Shown here piece by piece: positions 8,305 through 16,200 of a DNA stretch of 42,142 nt. A program made the position numbers and the translations under genes. Below the pieces are notes generated by a model. It saw only the letters and a program-made list of their open reading frames with translations, was not told the origin of the DNA and made no database searches. The stretch comes from an uncultured Bacteroidales bacterium. Lineage in GTDB: Bacteria > Bacteroidota > Bacteroidia > Bacteroidales > Paludibacteraceae. Each line of letters begins with the position of its first letter. Within the stretch, counting starts at the first letter, position 1. The stretch covers positions 1 through 42,142 of the forward strand of contig CACZVM010000015.1 of assembly GCA_902784585.1 (NCBI GenBank), read 5' to 3'.

Positions 8305-9436
8305 ATCGTCCCTTATACATTTCTTCGTAGTACTTCTCGTAGTCACCAGAGGTGATGTTATCTAGCCATTCCTGGTTGTCGAGGTACCAGCGGACGGTGC
8401 GCTCGATGCCTTCCTCGAACTGCAGGCTGGGTTCCCAGCCCAGTTCGCGCTGCAGCTTGGTGGAGTCGATGGCATAGCGCATATCGTGTCCCGCGCGGTC
8501 GGTGACGAAAGTGATGAGGTCGAGGTCAGCGCCTTCGGGACGGCCGAGCAGACGATCTACGGTCTTGATAACCGTACGGATGATATCTATGTTCTTCCAC
8601 TCGTTGAATCCGCCGATGTTGTAGGTCTCGGCGATAGTGCCGCGATGGAAGATGAGGTCGATGGCGCGGGCATGATCTTCTACGAAGAGCCAGTCGCGCA
8701 CGTTCTCACCCTTGCCGTAAACGGGCAGCGGTTTGCGATGACGGATATTATTGATGAAGAGCGGAATCAGTTTTTCCGGGAACTGGTATGGGCCGTAGTT
8801 GTTCGAGCAGTTGGTGACGATGGTAGGCATACCATAGGTGTCATGGAAGGCACGCACGAAATGGTCGGACGAAGCCTTGCTGGCCGAATAGGGCGAATGA
8901 GGGTTGTACTTGGTCGTCTCGTAGAAGAAGTCTTCGCCGTAGGCTAGATGATGCTCGCCGCTGGAAGCCTTGGTGGTGAACGGCGGGGTGATGCCCTCTG
9001 GATGCGTCAGCCGGAGTGCACCATACACCTCGTCCGTAGAGATATGATAGAAACGCTTGCCCTCGTATTTCTCCGGCAGCGACTCCCAGTAGAGTTTGGC
9101 GGCCTGGAGCATGGAGAGCGTACCCATGACGTTGGTACGGGCGAAGGAGAACGGATCCTTGATCGAACGATCGACGTGACTCTCCGCAGCCAGATGGATG
9201 ACACCCGTCACGTGCTCCTCCTGCATGAGGGCGTAGATGGTATCTAAATCGCATATGTCTGCACGCACGAAGCGATAGTTAGGCCTATCCTCTATATCCT
9301 TGAGGTTGGCCAGGTTGCCTGCGTACGTCAGTTTGTCCACGTTGATGATACGATAGTCGGGGTACTTGTTGACAAACAAGCGTACCACATGACTTCCGAT
9401 AAATCCGGCACCGCCGGTGATGATGATGCTCTGCAT
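8303..9436 (-). CDS. rfbB: dTDP-glucose 4,6-dehydratase
   Basis: Converts dTDP-glucose to dTDP-4-keto-6-deoxyglucose, the committed step towards dTDP-rhamnose and other deoxysugars of surface polysaccharide. The 377-aa extended SDR has GGAGFIG (8-14), the catalytic STDEVYG (Thr134-Asp135-Glu136) and YSASK (Tyr183, Lys187), plus the VDRS and NCSNNYGP motifs of the RmlB family. No rfbA/C/D neighbours are present. It follows birA by 62 nt filled with a heptamer array, and is probably the last gene of dacB-birA-rfbB. Confidence 0.95.
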   Translation of the reverse strand: MQSIIITGGAGFIGSHVVRLFVNKYPDYRIINVDKLTYAGNLANLKDIEDRPNYRFVRADICDLDTIYALMQEEHVTGVIHLAAESHVDRSIKDPFSFARTNVMGTLSMLQAAKLYWESLPEKYEGKRFYHISTDEVYGALRLTHPEGITPPFTTKASSGEHHLAYGEDFFYETTKYNPHSPYSASKASSDHFVRAFHDTYGMPTIVTNCSNNYGPYQFPEKLIPLFINNIRHRKPLPVYGKGENVRDWLFVEDHARAIDLIFHRGTIAETYNIGGFNEWKNIDIIRTVIKTVDRLLGRPEGADLDLITFVTDRAGHDMRYAIDSTKLQRELGWEPSLQFEEGIERTVRWYLDNQEWLDNITSGDYEKYYEEMYKGR

Positions 9437-9444
9437 TATATTGT

Positions 9445-9498
9445 AATTAAGAATTAAAAATTAAAAATTAAGAATTAAAAATTACGAATTAAAAATTA
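9445..9498. repeat. Heptamer array, AATTAAA type
   Basis: About seven tandem 7-nt units of the form GAATTAA/AAATTAA fill the birA-rfbB gap. No promoter matching TAnnTTTG is visible in it. Confidence 0.75.
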
Positions 9499-10287
9499 TT
9501 ATAGTACGTAGCGTATTTGCTTGAAGTGATATTTGCGTTCTTGGTTTTGTTGGTCCGTTAAGAGGATTTCGCCTGTAGGCAGTACATCGCTGATTCGTGC
9601 CATGAAGCTGACATCCGAATGCTGACGGCTGTAGGCCCTATCGGCATTCATCGTAGGGGCGAGGCTCACTTCGCGTTCGACGAAAGGCCAGAAGCCTTCG
9701 CGGCGGTAGAGATGCGCCTTGTAATAGTTCCACAGGTCCTCTCCGTCAGCATGCAAGAGCGCGTCTATCTCCTCCATGAGCCGTTGCATCAGTTCGTCAA
9801 GATCGAAATCGTGTATCTGCCGGCCGATGGCTGATGGCTGACAGTTCTCCCTTATCTGCTTGAGCGAGACGGGGTTGGGTGCGTCGGAGTGCCACTCCGT
9901 CTGATTGACATTCAGTCCGATGCCGGCAATAGAGTAACGCACTTCGTTGCCGATGATGGCGTTCTCTACCAGTATGCCTGCCACCTTCTTGTCTTGCCAA
10001 TAGATGTCGTTCGGCCACTTGATCTCGTTTGCTCCAATCAGATCCTCTACCAGACGGTGCACCGCTACGCTCGCAATGACGTTCAATTCAAACAGGTTCT
10101 TTCGTGGCGGAAGGAGTATGGAGCACAAGAGGTTCTTATCCGCCTCGCTCTCCCATCCGTTGCCGGCCTGTCCGCGTCCGGATGTCTGGTAGCCCGCACG
10201 GATGAAGCGTTCGTCTGCCGGCCAACGGCCTTGGGCTATCAGCTCTTTGAGGAGCGTGTTGGTGCTATTGGTGCGAGCGATATACAT
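9499..10287 (-). CDS. birA: Biotin-[acetyl-CoA-carboxylase] ligase (monofunctional)
   Basis: Activates biotin as biotinyl-AMP and transfers it to the biotin carrier domain of acyl-CoA carboxylases. Motifs are GRGQAG (37-42), KWPND (90-94), KVAGIL (101-106) and GIGLNVN (122-128). It lacks the N-terminal DNA-binding domain of bifunctional BirA, so it should not act as a repressor. Residues 149-155 (NCQPSAIG) are encoded by a GCTGATG-type heptamer array at 9823-9845, apparently inserted in a surface loop. It overlaps the end of dacB by 23 nt. Confidence 0.93.
   Translation of the reverse strand: MYIARTNSTNTLLKELIAQGRWPADERFIRAGYQTSGRGQAGNGWESEADKNLLCSILLPPRKNLFELNVIASVAVHRLVEDLIGANEIKWPNDIYWQDKKVAGILVENAIIGNEVRYSIAGIGLNVNQTEWHSDAPNPVSLKQIRENCQPSAIGRQIHDFDLDELMQRLMEEIDALLHADGEDLWNYYKAHLYRREGFWPFVEREVSLAPTMNADRAYSRQHSDVSFMARISDVLPTGEILLTDQQNQERKYHFKQIRYVL
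9823..9845. repeat. In-frame heptamer array inside birA
   Basis: CCGATGGCTGATGGCTGAC: two to three GCTGATG units within the coding frame, encoding CQPSAI on the minus strand. Confidence 0.6.
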
Positions 10288-11647
10288 CGAGCAGATAGTC
10301 TTGTATCACTGTTTGTACGCGGCGTGCCTTGCATGGCGCGGAACTGATGAGGATAGCGAACACCCATCTATCTCCGTTAGGCATATCCAGGTAGCCGGCG
10401 AAGTTCTTCGTTCCGGCTATGGTACCGCTCTTGGCGTGTATGCGTCCTTCCAGTTCGGTCTTGGGGCAGAGGGTCTTGAGTGTACCGTTCAGGCCGCTGA
10501 CGGGCAGCGAGGCGAGCCATGCCTCTGCATGTTTGGAGCGCGCCATATAGAGCAGGAGTTGTACGAACGCCTTGGCGCAGACGGCGTCCTGCGGAGCCAG
10601 TCCGCAGCCATCCTTCACGATAGCCGCACTCATATCCACGCCGCGGCGGCGCCAGAAGTCACGGATCAGATCGCTGCTGTTGTGGATAGTGCCGGGCACC
10701 GAGTAGAGCGTACCGAGGTAGCGGAAGAGGGCTTCGGCGTAGAGGTTGTTGCTATTGACGTTGGTCTCCTTGATCAGTTCGCTGAGCGGTTCGGAATAAT
10801 GGGTATAGAGCACCGTGCGTGCGGGGTTGAGGGGATTATGATCCGCCTCGTAGGTCGCGTCGCGTGTGACGGCTATACCTGCCTCGCGCAGTCGGTTGGT
10901 CAGATGGCGAGCGAGGAGCAGACCGGGATTAGGCAGATCGCCCTTGACGCCAAACGTACCGAGGTTAGAGGGCACCGCGCCACTCAGGTAACGCTCGCGG
11001 CTGTAGGGCAGTCCGCTGACGAAAGCGCCGTCATGGGTGATCTGCGTACAACGCACGCGATTGATGAACATGACATCTTCCACCTGCGGTTCGGTCTTTA
11101 TCACCTCCGCCACCGAGCCTACCTCACCGCTGCGGAGGACGATATTCATGGTGTTGCCGTAGTAGTTGATTCCGAATACACCGGGTGCGTAGTAGTTACC
11201 CGCATCTTCGCAGAGCCAGGCGGGGTTCTGCGCATCGCCATCCAGCATCGTCATGTCGGCCACGACGGATCCCTCGATGCGGGTGATGCCTGCTTTGCGA
11301 ATGGCACGTACCCACTGGTCGAGAAAAGCCGTTCGGCCTTTCCATCCGAGCGAGGGATCGCAGCTGCCGTGTATATAGAGGTTGCCGCGCAGCACGCCGT
11401 TCTCGACGGGCGCACTATATTCGAGTGTGGTAGGGAAGCGGAAATCCGCCCCGAGCAGTTCGAGTGCCGCGCCTGTGGTAAGGAGCTTCATCACACTGGC
11501 GGGGGGCACCACATGATCAGGACGATAGGTGTCGATGATCTCTCCCGTCCGCATATTCTGCATGAGGACAGACATGTTTGCCCTTCCCGTCAAGGGGTGT
11601 CCGGTGAGCATGGACACCGCCAATATGATAGATGCCAAAAGGTTCAT
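10265..11647 (-). CDS. dacB: D-alanyl-D-alanine carboxypeptidase/endopeptidase, PBP4 type (S13)
   Basis: A periplasmic penicillin-binding protein that trims or cleaves peptidoglycan stem peptides. The 460 aa start with a signal peptide (MNLLASIILAVSMLTG). The three active-site motifs are SVMK (51-54), SNN (299-301) and KSG (406-408). The long insertion between the first two motifs is typical of class C PBP4/DacB. It heads an operon with birA (23-nt overlap) and probably rfbB, from a clear promoter at 11673-11703. Confidence 0.92.
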   Translation of the reverse strand: MNLLASIILAVSMLTGHPLTGRANMSVLMQNMRTGEIIDTYRPDHVVPPASVMKLLTTGAALELLGADFRFPTTLEYSAPVENGVLRGNLYIHGSCDPSLGWKGRTAFLDQWVRAIRKAGITRIEGSVVADMTMLDGDAQNPAWLCEDAGNYYAPGVFGINYYGNTMNIVLRSGEVGSVAEVIKTEPQVEDVMFINRVRCTQITHDGAFVSGLPYSRERYLSGAVPSNLGTFGVKGDLPNPGLLLARHLTNRLREAGIAVTRDATYEADHNPLNPARTVLYTHYSEPLSELIKETNVNSNNLYAEALFRYLGTLYSVPGTIHNSSDLIRDFWRRRGVDMSAAIVKDGCGLAPQDAVCAKAFVQLLLYMARSKHAEAWLASLPVSGLNGTLKTLCPKTELEGRIHAKSGTIAGTKNFAGYLDMPNGDRWVFAILISSAPCKARRVQTVIQDYLLDVYRSHQ

Positions 11648-11672
11648 ATACCGTGTTTCACTTTTGCAGCCG

Positions 11673-11703
11673 CAAAAGTACTACTTTTTTCTGACATATG
11701 CAA
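11673..11703 (-). promoter_or_regulatory. Promoter of dacB-birA-rfbB
   Basis: On the minus strand, TACTTTTG (11673-11680) with TTG (11701-11703) and a 20-nt spacer, 26 nt before the dacB start. Confidence 0.8.
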
Positions 11704-11733
11704 GAGATAAGAGAAAAATATGCATAAAACACG

Positions 11734-11763
11734 CAACAACCTCACCGGAAGGCAAGGTTGTTG
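11734..11763 (-). terminator. Terminator hairpin after the 53-aa peptide gene
   Basis: CAACAACCT (11734-11742) pairs with AGGTTGTTG (11755-11763), with inner GC pairs in the loop. On the minus strand it is followed by a T-rich tract. Confidence 0.6.
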
Positions 11764-11797
11764 TGAACACATTTCGCCCGAAGGCGAGGGGATGGGA

Positions 11798-11959
11798 TTA
11801 ATTTCCCGGAATAGGATCTGAACCGCTCGGGAGACCTGGATCTCCGGAACCAGTACTGCTACCGCCACTAATACCAGCACCGGGGCTAGTGCAAAGTGCT
11901 TGATTGCTAATCAAGAACTCTTCTGCACCTACAATCGGATTAATATAATTCTTTTTCAT
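11798..11959 (-). CDS. 53-aa Gly/Ser/Pro-rich small protein
   Basis: Not a recognised enzyme. It starts MKKNYINPIVGAEEFLISNQ and ends in a low-complexity tail rich in Gly, Ser and Pro (GAGISGGSSTGSGDPG, then PIPGN). The layout, a short MKKxYxxP head, a hydrophobic Phe/Leu/Ile stretch and a flexible Gly/Ser/Asp tail, is recurrent among small uncharacterised Bacteroidales proteins. One Cys (residue 23) sits at the head/tail boundary. A hairpin terminator follows, supporting a real transcript. It has no obvious signal peptide. A precursor peptide or small secreted signal is possible but unproven. Confidence 0.6.
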   Translation of the reverse strand: MKKNYINPIVGAEEFLISNQALCTSPGAGISGGSSTGSGDPGLPSGSDPIPGN

Positions 11960-11987
11960 AAGTGTTGTTGATTTGCTTTGTTAATTT

Positions 11988-12028
11988 CTAGTGTTCTAGT
12001 ATACTAGTTGACTAGTCGACTAGTTGAC
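11988..12028. repeat. CTAG-rich tandem array (8-nt units)
   Basis: Units of TAGTTGAC/TAGTCGAC in tandem. CTAG is generally rare in bacterial genomes, so the clustering is striking. A second array (12624-12694) lies on the other side of the adjacent gene. Confidence 0.7.
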
Positions 12029-12030
12029 TA

Positions 12031-12591
12031 TCAAAATCCTCTCTGATTCTTTCTTGCGGCAAACATCCGCTCTTTCACTCCACCTTCCACCAAGAACTCC
12101 GCTTCCATCTTCTGCAACAGCGTCATAAGCCCTTTATCTGCCTGATGAATCAGCGTCAGCGCCGTGTTACAGAATGTCTCCTTATCCCACTTTTCGTAGT
12201 AAGGCGCGTAGTCCTCTACCTCATTATGCGCCGCGCAGAACTGCAACATTTTGCCAAATCGTTCATGGTCGCGCGACCATAATTTAAGACGGTCGGAGCG
12301 CAATTGGTCTTCGTAGTCCTCGCGCAACTCTTGCAGACTTCCGCGAGCCACATTAACCAAATGCAATCCCGTATCGGTGGATGTCATCTTGTCCTCTAAA
12401 CCCTCAACGATATTCTGTTTTCCGGAACGCGCCGCTTGTTGCATCTGACCGTACGTTCTGTCCGAAGACTGAAGGTACTTGTCTATATAGAAGATTGTCA
12501 TATCGTATAGAATAACGCTCTTCTTATAGCAGACCAAGTTGCGATACCCTCCCGGATGAATCAGAAACCCGCCTGGATTGAGAGTTGTCAT
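12031..12591 (-). CDS. Four-helix-bundle protein with C-terminal suffix domain
   Basis: The 186-aa sequence matches the Bacteroidales family that pairs a four-helix bundle related to the 23S rRNA intervening-sequence (S23) proteins with a characteristic suffix domain. The core QMQQAARSGKQNIVEGLED is the bundle signature (AxRSxxNIxEG) and the suffix begins near DYEDQLRSDRLKLWSRDH. The function is unknown; these genes are often near variable or repeat-rich loci. Here the gene is bracketed on both sides by CTAG arrays. The N-terminal portion (LNPGGFLIHPGGYRNLVCYKK) is also family-typical, so the start is likely right. Confidence 0.85.
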   Translation of the reverse strand: MTTLNPGGFLIHPGGYRNLVCYKKSVILYDMTIFYIDKYLQSSDRTYGQMQQAARSGKQNIVEGLEDKMTSTDTGLHLVNVARGSLQELREDYEDQLRSDRLKLWSRDHERFGKMLQFCAAHNEVEDYAPYYEKWDKETFCNTALTLIHQADKGLMTLLQKMEAEFLVEGGVKERMFAARKNQRGF

Positions 12592-12623
12592 CGTAGTAAT
12601 GAATTAGATAGTTAACCAGTTCT

Positions 12624-12694
12624 CTAGTCTTCTAGTCTACTAGTTGACTATCTCACGGCATCGTGGTAGTTTTCTAGTAGACTAGTTAACTAGC
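12624..12694. repeat. CTAG-rich tandem array, second copy
   Basis: Repeats of CTAGTCTACTAGTTGACTA type, interrupted by a unique segment around 12650-12672. It lies between the four-helix gene and the Ig-protein C-terminal fragment. Confidence 0.65.
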
Positions 12695-12701
12695 AGTTCC
12701 T

Positions 12702-13238
12702 TTATTTCACCAGACGGCCGGTGGTGTCGTACATCTTCTCGCCTCGGAGGATGAAGATCTGACCATTGATCATCATCTTCATCGGCTTCTCAGAAGCGTT
12801 AAGATCTTCGATACCAGTAGCCGTTTGCGTACCGTTAACTGCCATTGCTACGCGACGACGACCCGGAGCTGCTGACTTAGGAACAATCGAGCCAAGCTTA
12901 ATGTAAGCGCGATAGTTCGCAATGTATGCAGCGCGTCCGCTTACCTCCCAATATTGGTCGTTGTAGAGGATGTAGTTGCCTGCGTCTTCCGGAATGTTAA
13001 ATGTTGCAGCTTCATCACTTAAGTTGTAGAATCCGTACAGACCGTTTGCATCATCGGCCGGAACGTCATCAGCAGTCTTGTCAGTGTAATAAACGTTGAG
13101 TTGTGCCTCACTTGCATAGAAGATGTAAGGAACACCTGCTGCCAATGTTGTGCCAACCTCGTCAACGTAGATCATATTGCTTTCGAAAGAACCAATTTCA
13201 TAGAGCGTTGCACCCTCAATCGTACCAGCCTTCGGCAA
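12702..13238 (-). CDS. C-terminal part of the large Ig-like secreted protein (split by frameshift)
   Basis: A 178-aa open frame that continues the large protein below in the next frame. Read upstream past its first possible start codon, this frame gives GHYGTICLPKAGTIEGATLYE, which joins naturally to the end of the larger frame (NNSSDIFSCYSN). The GTICLP...GATLYEI block is the usual penultimate domain of Bacteroidetes secreted proteins. The C-terminus (NGQIFILRGEKMYDTTGRLVK) resembles a type IX-type sorting tail. It is unlikely to be translated alone because it has no signal peptide. One extra base around 13267-13277, or a two-base loss, would explain the break. Confidence 0.7.
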   Translation of the reverse strand: MPKAGTIEGATLYEIGSFESNMIYVDEVGTTLAAGVPYIFYASEAQLNVYYTDKTADDVPADDANGLYGFYNLSDEAATFNIPEDAGNYILYNDQYWEVSGRAAYIANYRAYIKLGSIVPKSAAPGRRRVAMAVNGTQTATGIEDLNASEKPMKMMINGQIFILRGEKMYDTTGRLVK

Positions 13239-16200
13239 GCAGATCGTTCCGTAGTGACCATTCGTTACTATAGCAAGAGAAGATGTCAGAACTATTGTTC
13301 AGTTGCAACTTATTATTAGTGTTGGTTCCATTAGCAGTAGCACTGCTTACACTCAACGTCCACTTAGCGTTGGCATCTACTTCGTCTTGACTTCTCAAGA
13401 AGTTCTTTCCAGAACCAGAACCTGCTGCATAGAGATACTTGCCGTTAGATGCTTGGAGTGCATATGTACCACCCTCTTGGGCAACAACGGTAAATGCCAT
13501 CGTATTCTCACCCGGTGTGAATACGCCTTCTGACAGAGAGCCTTCTACAGCAGTACGGTTGTTGGAAGTTTGAGCGCCTACTGCATAAATTTTCTCATTC
13601 CTTTCACCAACGATGAGGACTTGCATTCCATCAGTAATCTCAGTTGCAGGAACCCACTCTGAAGTTGTGCTAACCGGAGTTTCTGGAGTAACCACCTCAT
13701 TAACTGTAATTGAGATGTTTACAACCTTAGATTCAGCATTATTAGCATCATCGCTGATTGTAAGAGTTGCTACAAACGTACCTATGTTAGCCGAACTTGC
13801 CGAAATGGTAATATCGCCACTTGCTGTCAATGCAGCATCAGGAGAAATAGTAAATGCACTTGCGCCTGTACCTTCAAGCGTTAATGTCGCAGCATCTACA
13901 CCTGTAAGTGTTACGGTGATGCTCTTGTCAGCAACCTCAGCATTTTGATTTACAGAACCGAAGTTAACATTCAAACTCGGTTGAACATAAATCGAATAAG
14001 CAGGGTTAACAGTGATCTTATACGAAACTGTTGCCGGCTTGTAAGAAGCGTTACCTGCAAAAGTAGCTGTGATAGTAGCCTCGCCAGTCGCATCTGCAAC
14101 AAGTGCTACAACGCCTGCTGTTACCGTTGCTACATCGGTGTTGCTACTTTCAATAGAGATTTCTGCAGCATCGATGCTATTCGGATTGAGCAATGCAGGA
14201 GCAGAGAATGCGTCACCAACGGTCAACTCAATATCATCTGCCGGATTCCAAGCCAAGCCAGCGGCTGCACGAGTATCTTCTACGTAGAATACTTTAATTT
14301 TAGTCATACGAACTTGAGCGTTCGATGCCGTTAATTCTACTGTATTGGATTCTCCTGTCCATTCGTTGTTATCCTTATCCAGACCTGTTGCATCAGCGAA
14401 ACCGGTAATAGGATTACCAGAAGTACATGTAAACTCAATCTTTTTGATAAGGTAGTCTGTCGAAGACAGAGTCATCGTTTGGCTCTTGTACAGACGATAC
14501 TCAGCTTGAGTTCCATCCATAGTACCGGATGTAAATGACAATGTAAATCCGCTCTTCGTTATAGTCGTCTCTCCAGATTCTGCGTGGTCTTCAGAAGAAT
14601 CAAACGTTACATTATCCAAACCAGCCTCATTTACGGTAATGTTGTACGAAATCGTTGCAGGTTTGTAATCATCATTACCTGCGAATGTTGCAGTAATGGT
14701 AGCCGTACCCGTTGCATCTGCTACAAGCGAAACCTCACCAGCTGTTACAGTTGCCAAAGAGGTATTGCTACTCTCAATAGAAATCTCGGCAGCATCAATA
14801 TTATTCGGATTCTGCAATGCAGGAGCAGAGAATGCGTCGCCAACAGTGATTTCAATATCGTCTGCCGGATTCCAAGCCAGACCAGCGGCTTCACGATTGT
14901 CTTCTTTGTAAGTTACAGTAATAAGGGTCATACGAACCTGTTGACTCGCATTTCCAAATTCTACTGTCTCTGCGGAACCTGTCCAAGAACCATTAGCGCC
15001 ACTATATGAATAGCCGGTGAAATCCCAGTTGCCGGGACCATATTTAGCTGTTCCTGATGCGGTACAGGTCAATTCAATATTGGTAATATTACCAACAGTT
15101 GAACTAACAGTCATTGCTGCGCCAGAATAGCATTGATAATAATACTTACCTTCTTCATTGTTGTTGAATTTAGATGCTGTAATTGTAATTCCGCTCTTGG
15201 TAATCGATGTTTCTTGGTCACTTATGTCAATTGTTGCATCAAATGTCACAGTGTGTTTCGTCGGATCAACAGCAGTTACGGTTACGGTGCACTCTTCATA
15301 GATAGAAGCATCTTCGTGAGAAGCTGCACGGATAACCGCCTCACCGGCAGCAGTACCGGTAACTACACCATTCTCGTCAACAGAAGCCTTGTCGCTACCG
15401 GATGTTACACTCCATTCGATACCTTGATCTGTTGCGTTACCCGGAACAACCGATGCATGTAATGTCACTGTAGAACCTACTTCCACTTCTGCCGTGCTTT
15501 CGGTCAAGTCAATACCGGTTACAGCAACAGCAGGACGAGTCAACTCTACCAAGTAGTCACCGGTAGCCGTGTTGTCGAACTCCCAGATGCTACCACCCGA
15601 GAAGTACTTCATAACGCCATAACCGATAACTTCGTCGCCAACTTGTACATCATCCTCAGTGGTAAAGGCAGTTAGAGATTCATCATAAATACCTTTACAC
15701 TTATAGAATTCAAACTGATTTTCTACACCTGCGTCTTTAACGTAAATATTCAGCGTTCCGTTAGTGGAACTGAAATTATCTACTTTATAAACAACACCTG
15801 CGATATAGATAGCCTCCGTAATGTCGTATGTTGCCGGAGCAGCTGCAAATTCAAGAGCTTGAGCTACGGTGTACGGATGATCCTTGTCATTTGCGATAGG
15901 AGTCAACGGCTCAGTATATTCTACATAGTTGGTCAGATAGCAACCTTCTGCCAATTCATAGGTCGAACTATATTTGGTCAATTGACCATAAGCAGTCACC
16001 TCATCATTAATTTTGAGGTAAGCACTTCCGAAAGCTACATTACCAATGTCTTTCGCTTTGTAAAATTTGAAACCATTCGTTAAGGTAACCGTGAAATTAC
16101 CACCATCTTGCGATGCCACCACACCCGCAACGTGAGCGTTCAAAGTACAACCATCATCAATCAAAGCTTTTGCGGAAGCCTCAGTCAGAGGATCTTCATT

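Noticed and set aside
10202-11710. 502-codon open frame antisense to dacB and birA
   Set aside because: Both genes have complete catalytic motifs; the antisense frame shows no domain and is a GC-bias shadow.
11644-11880. 78-codon minus-strand frame between dacB and the small peptide
   Set aside because: It covers the dacB promoter and the hairpin terminator, and the 53-aa frame in another frame has a better start and composition.
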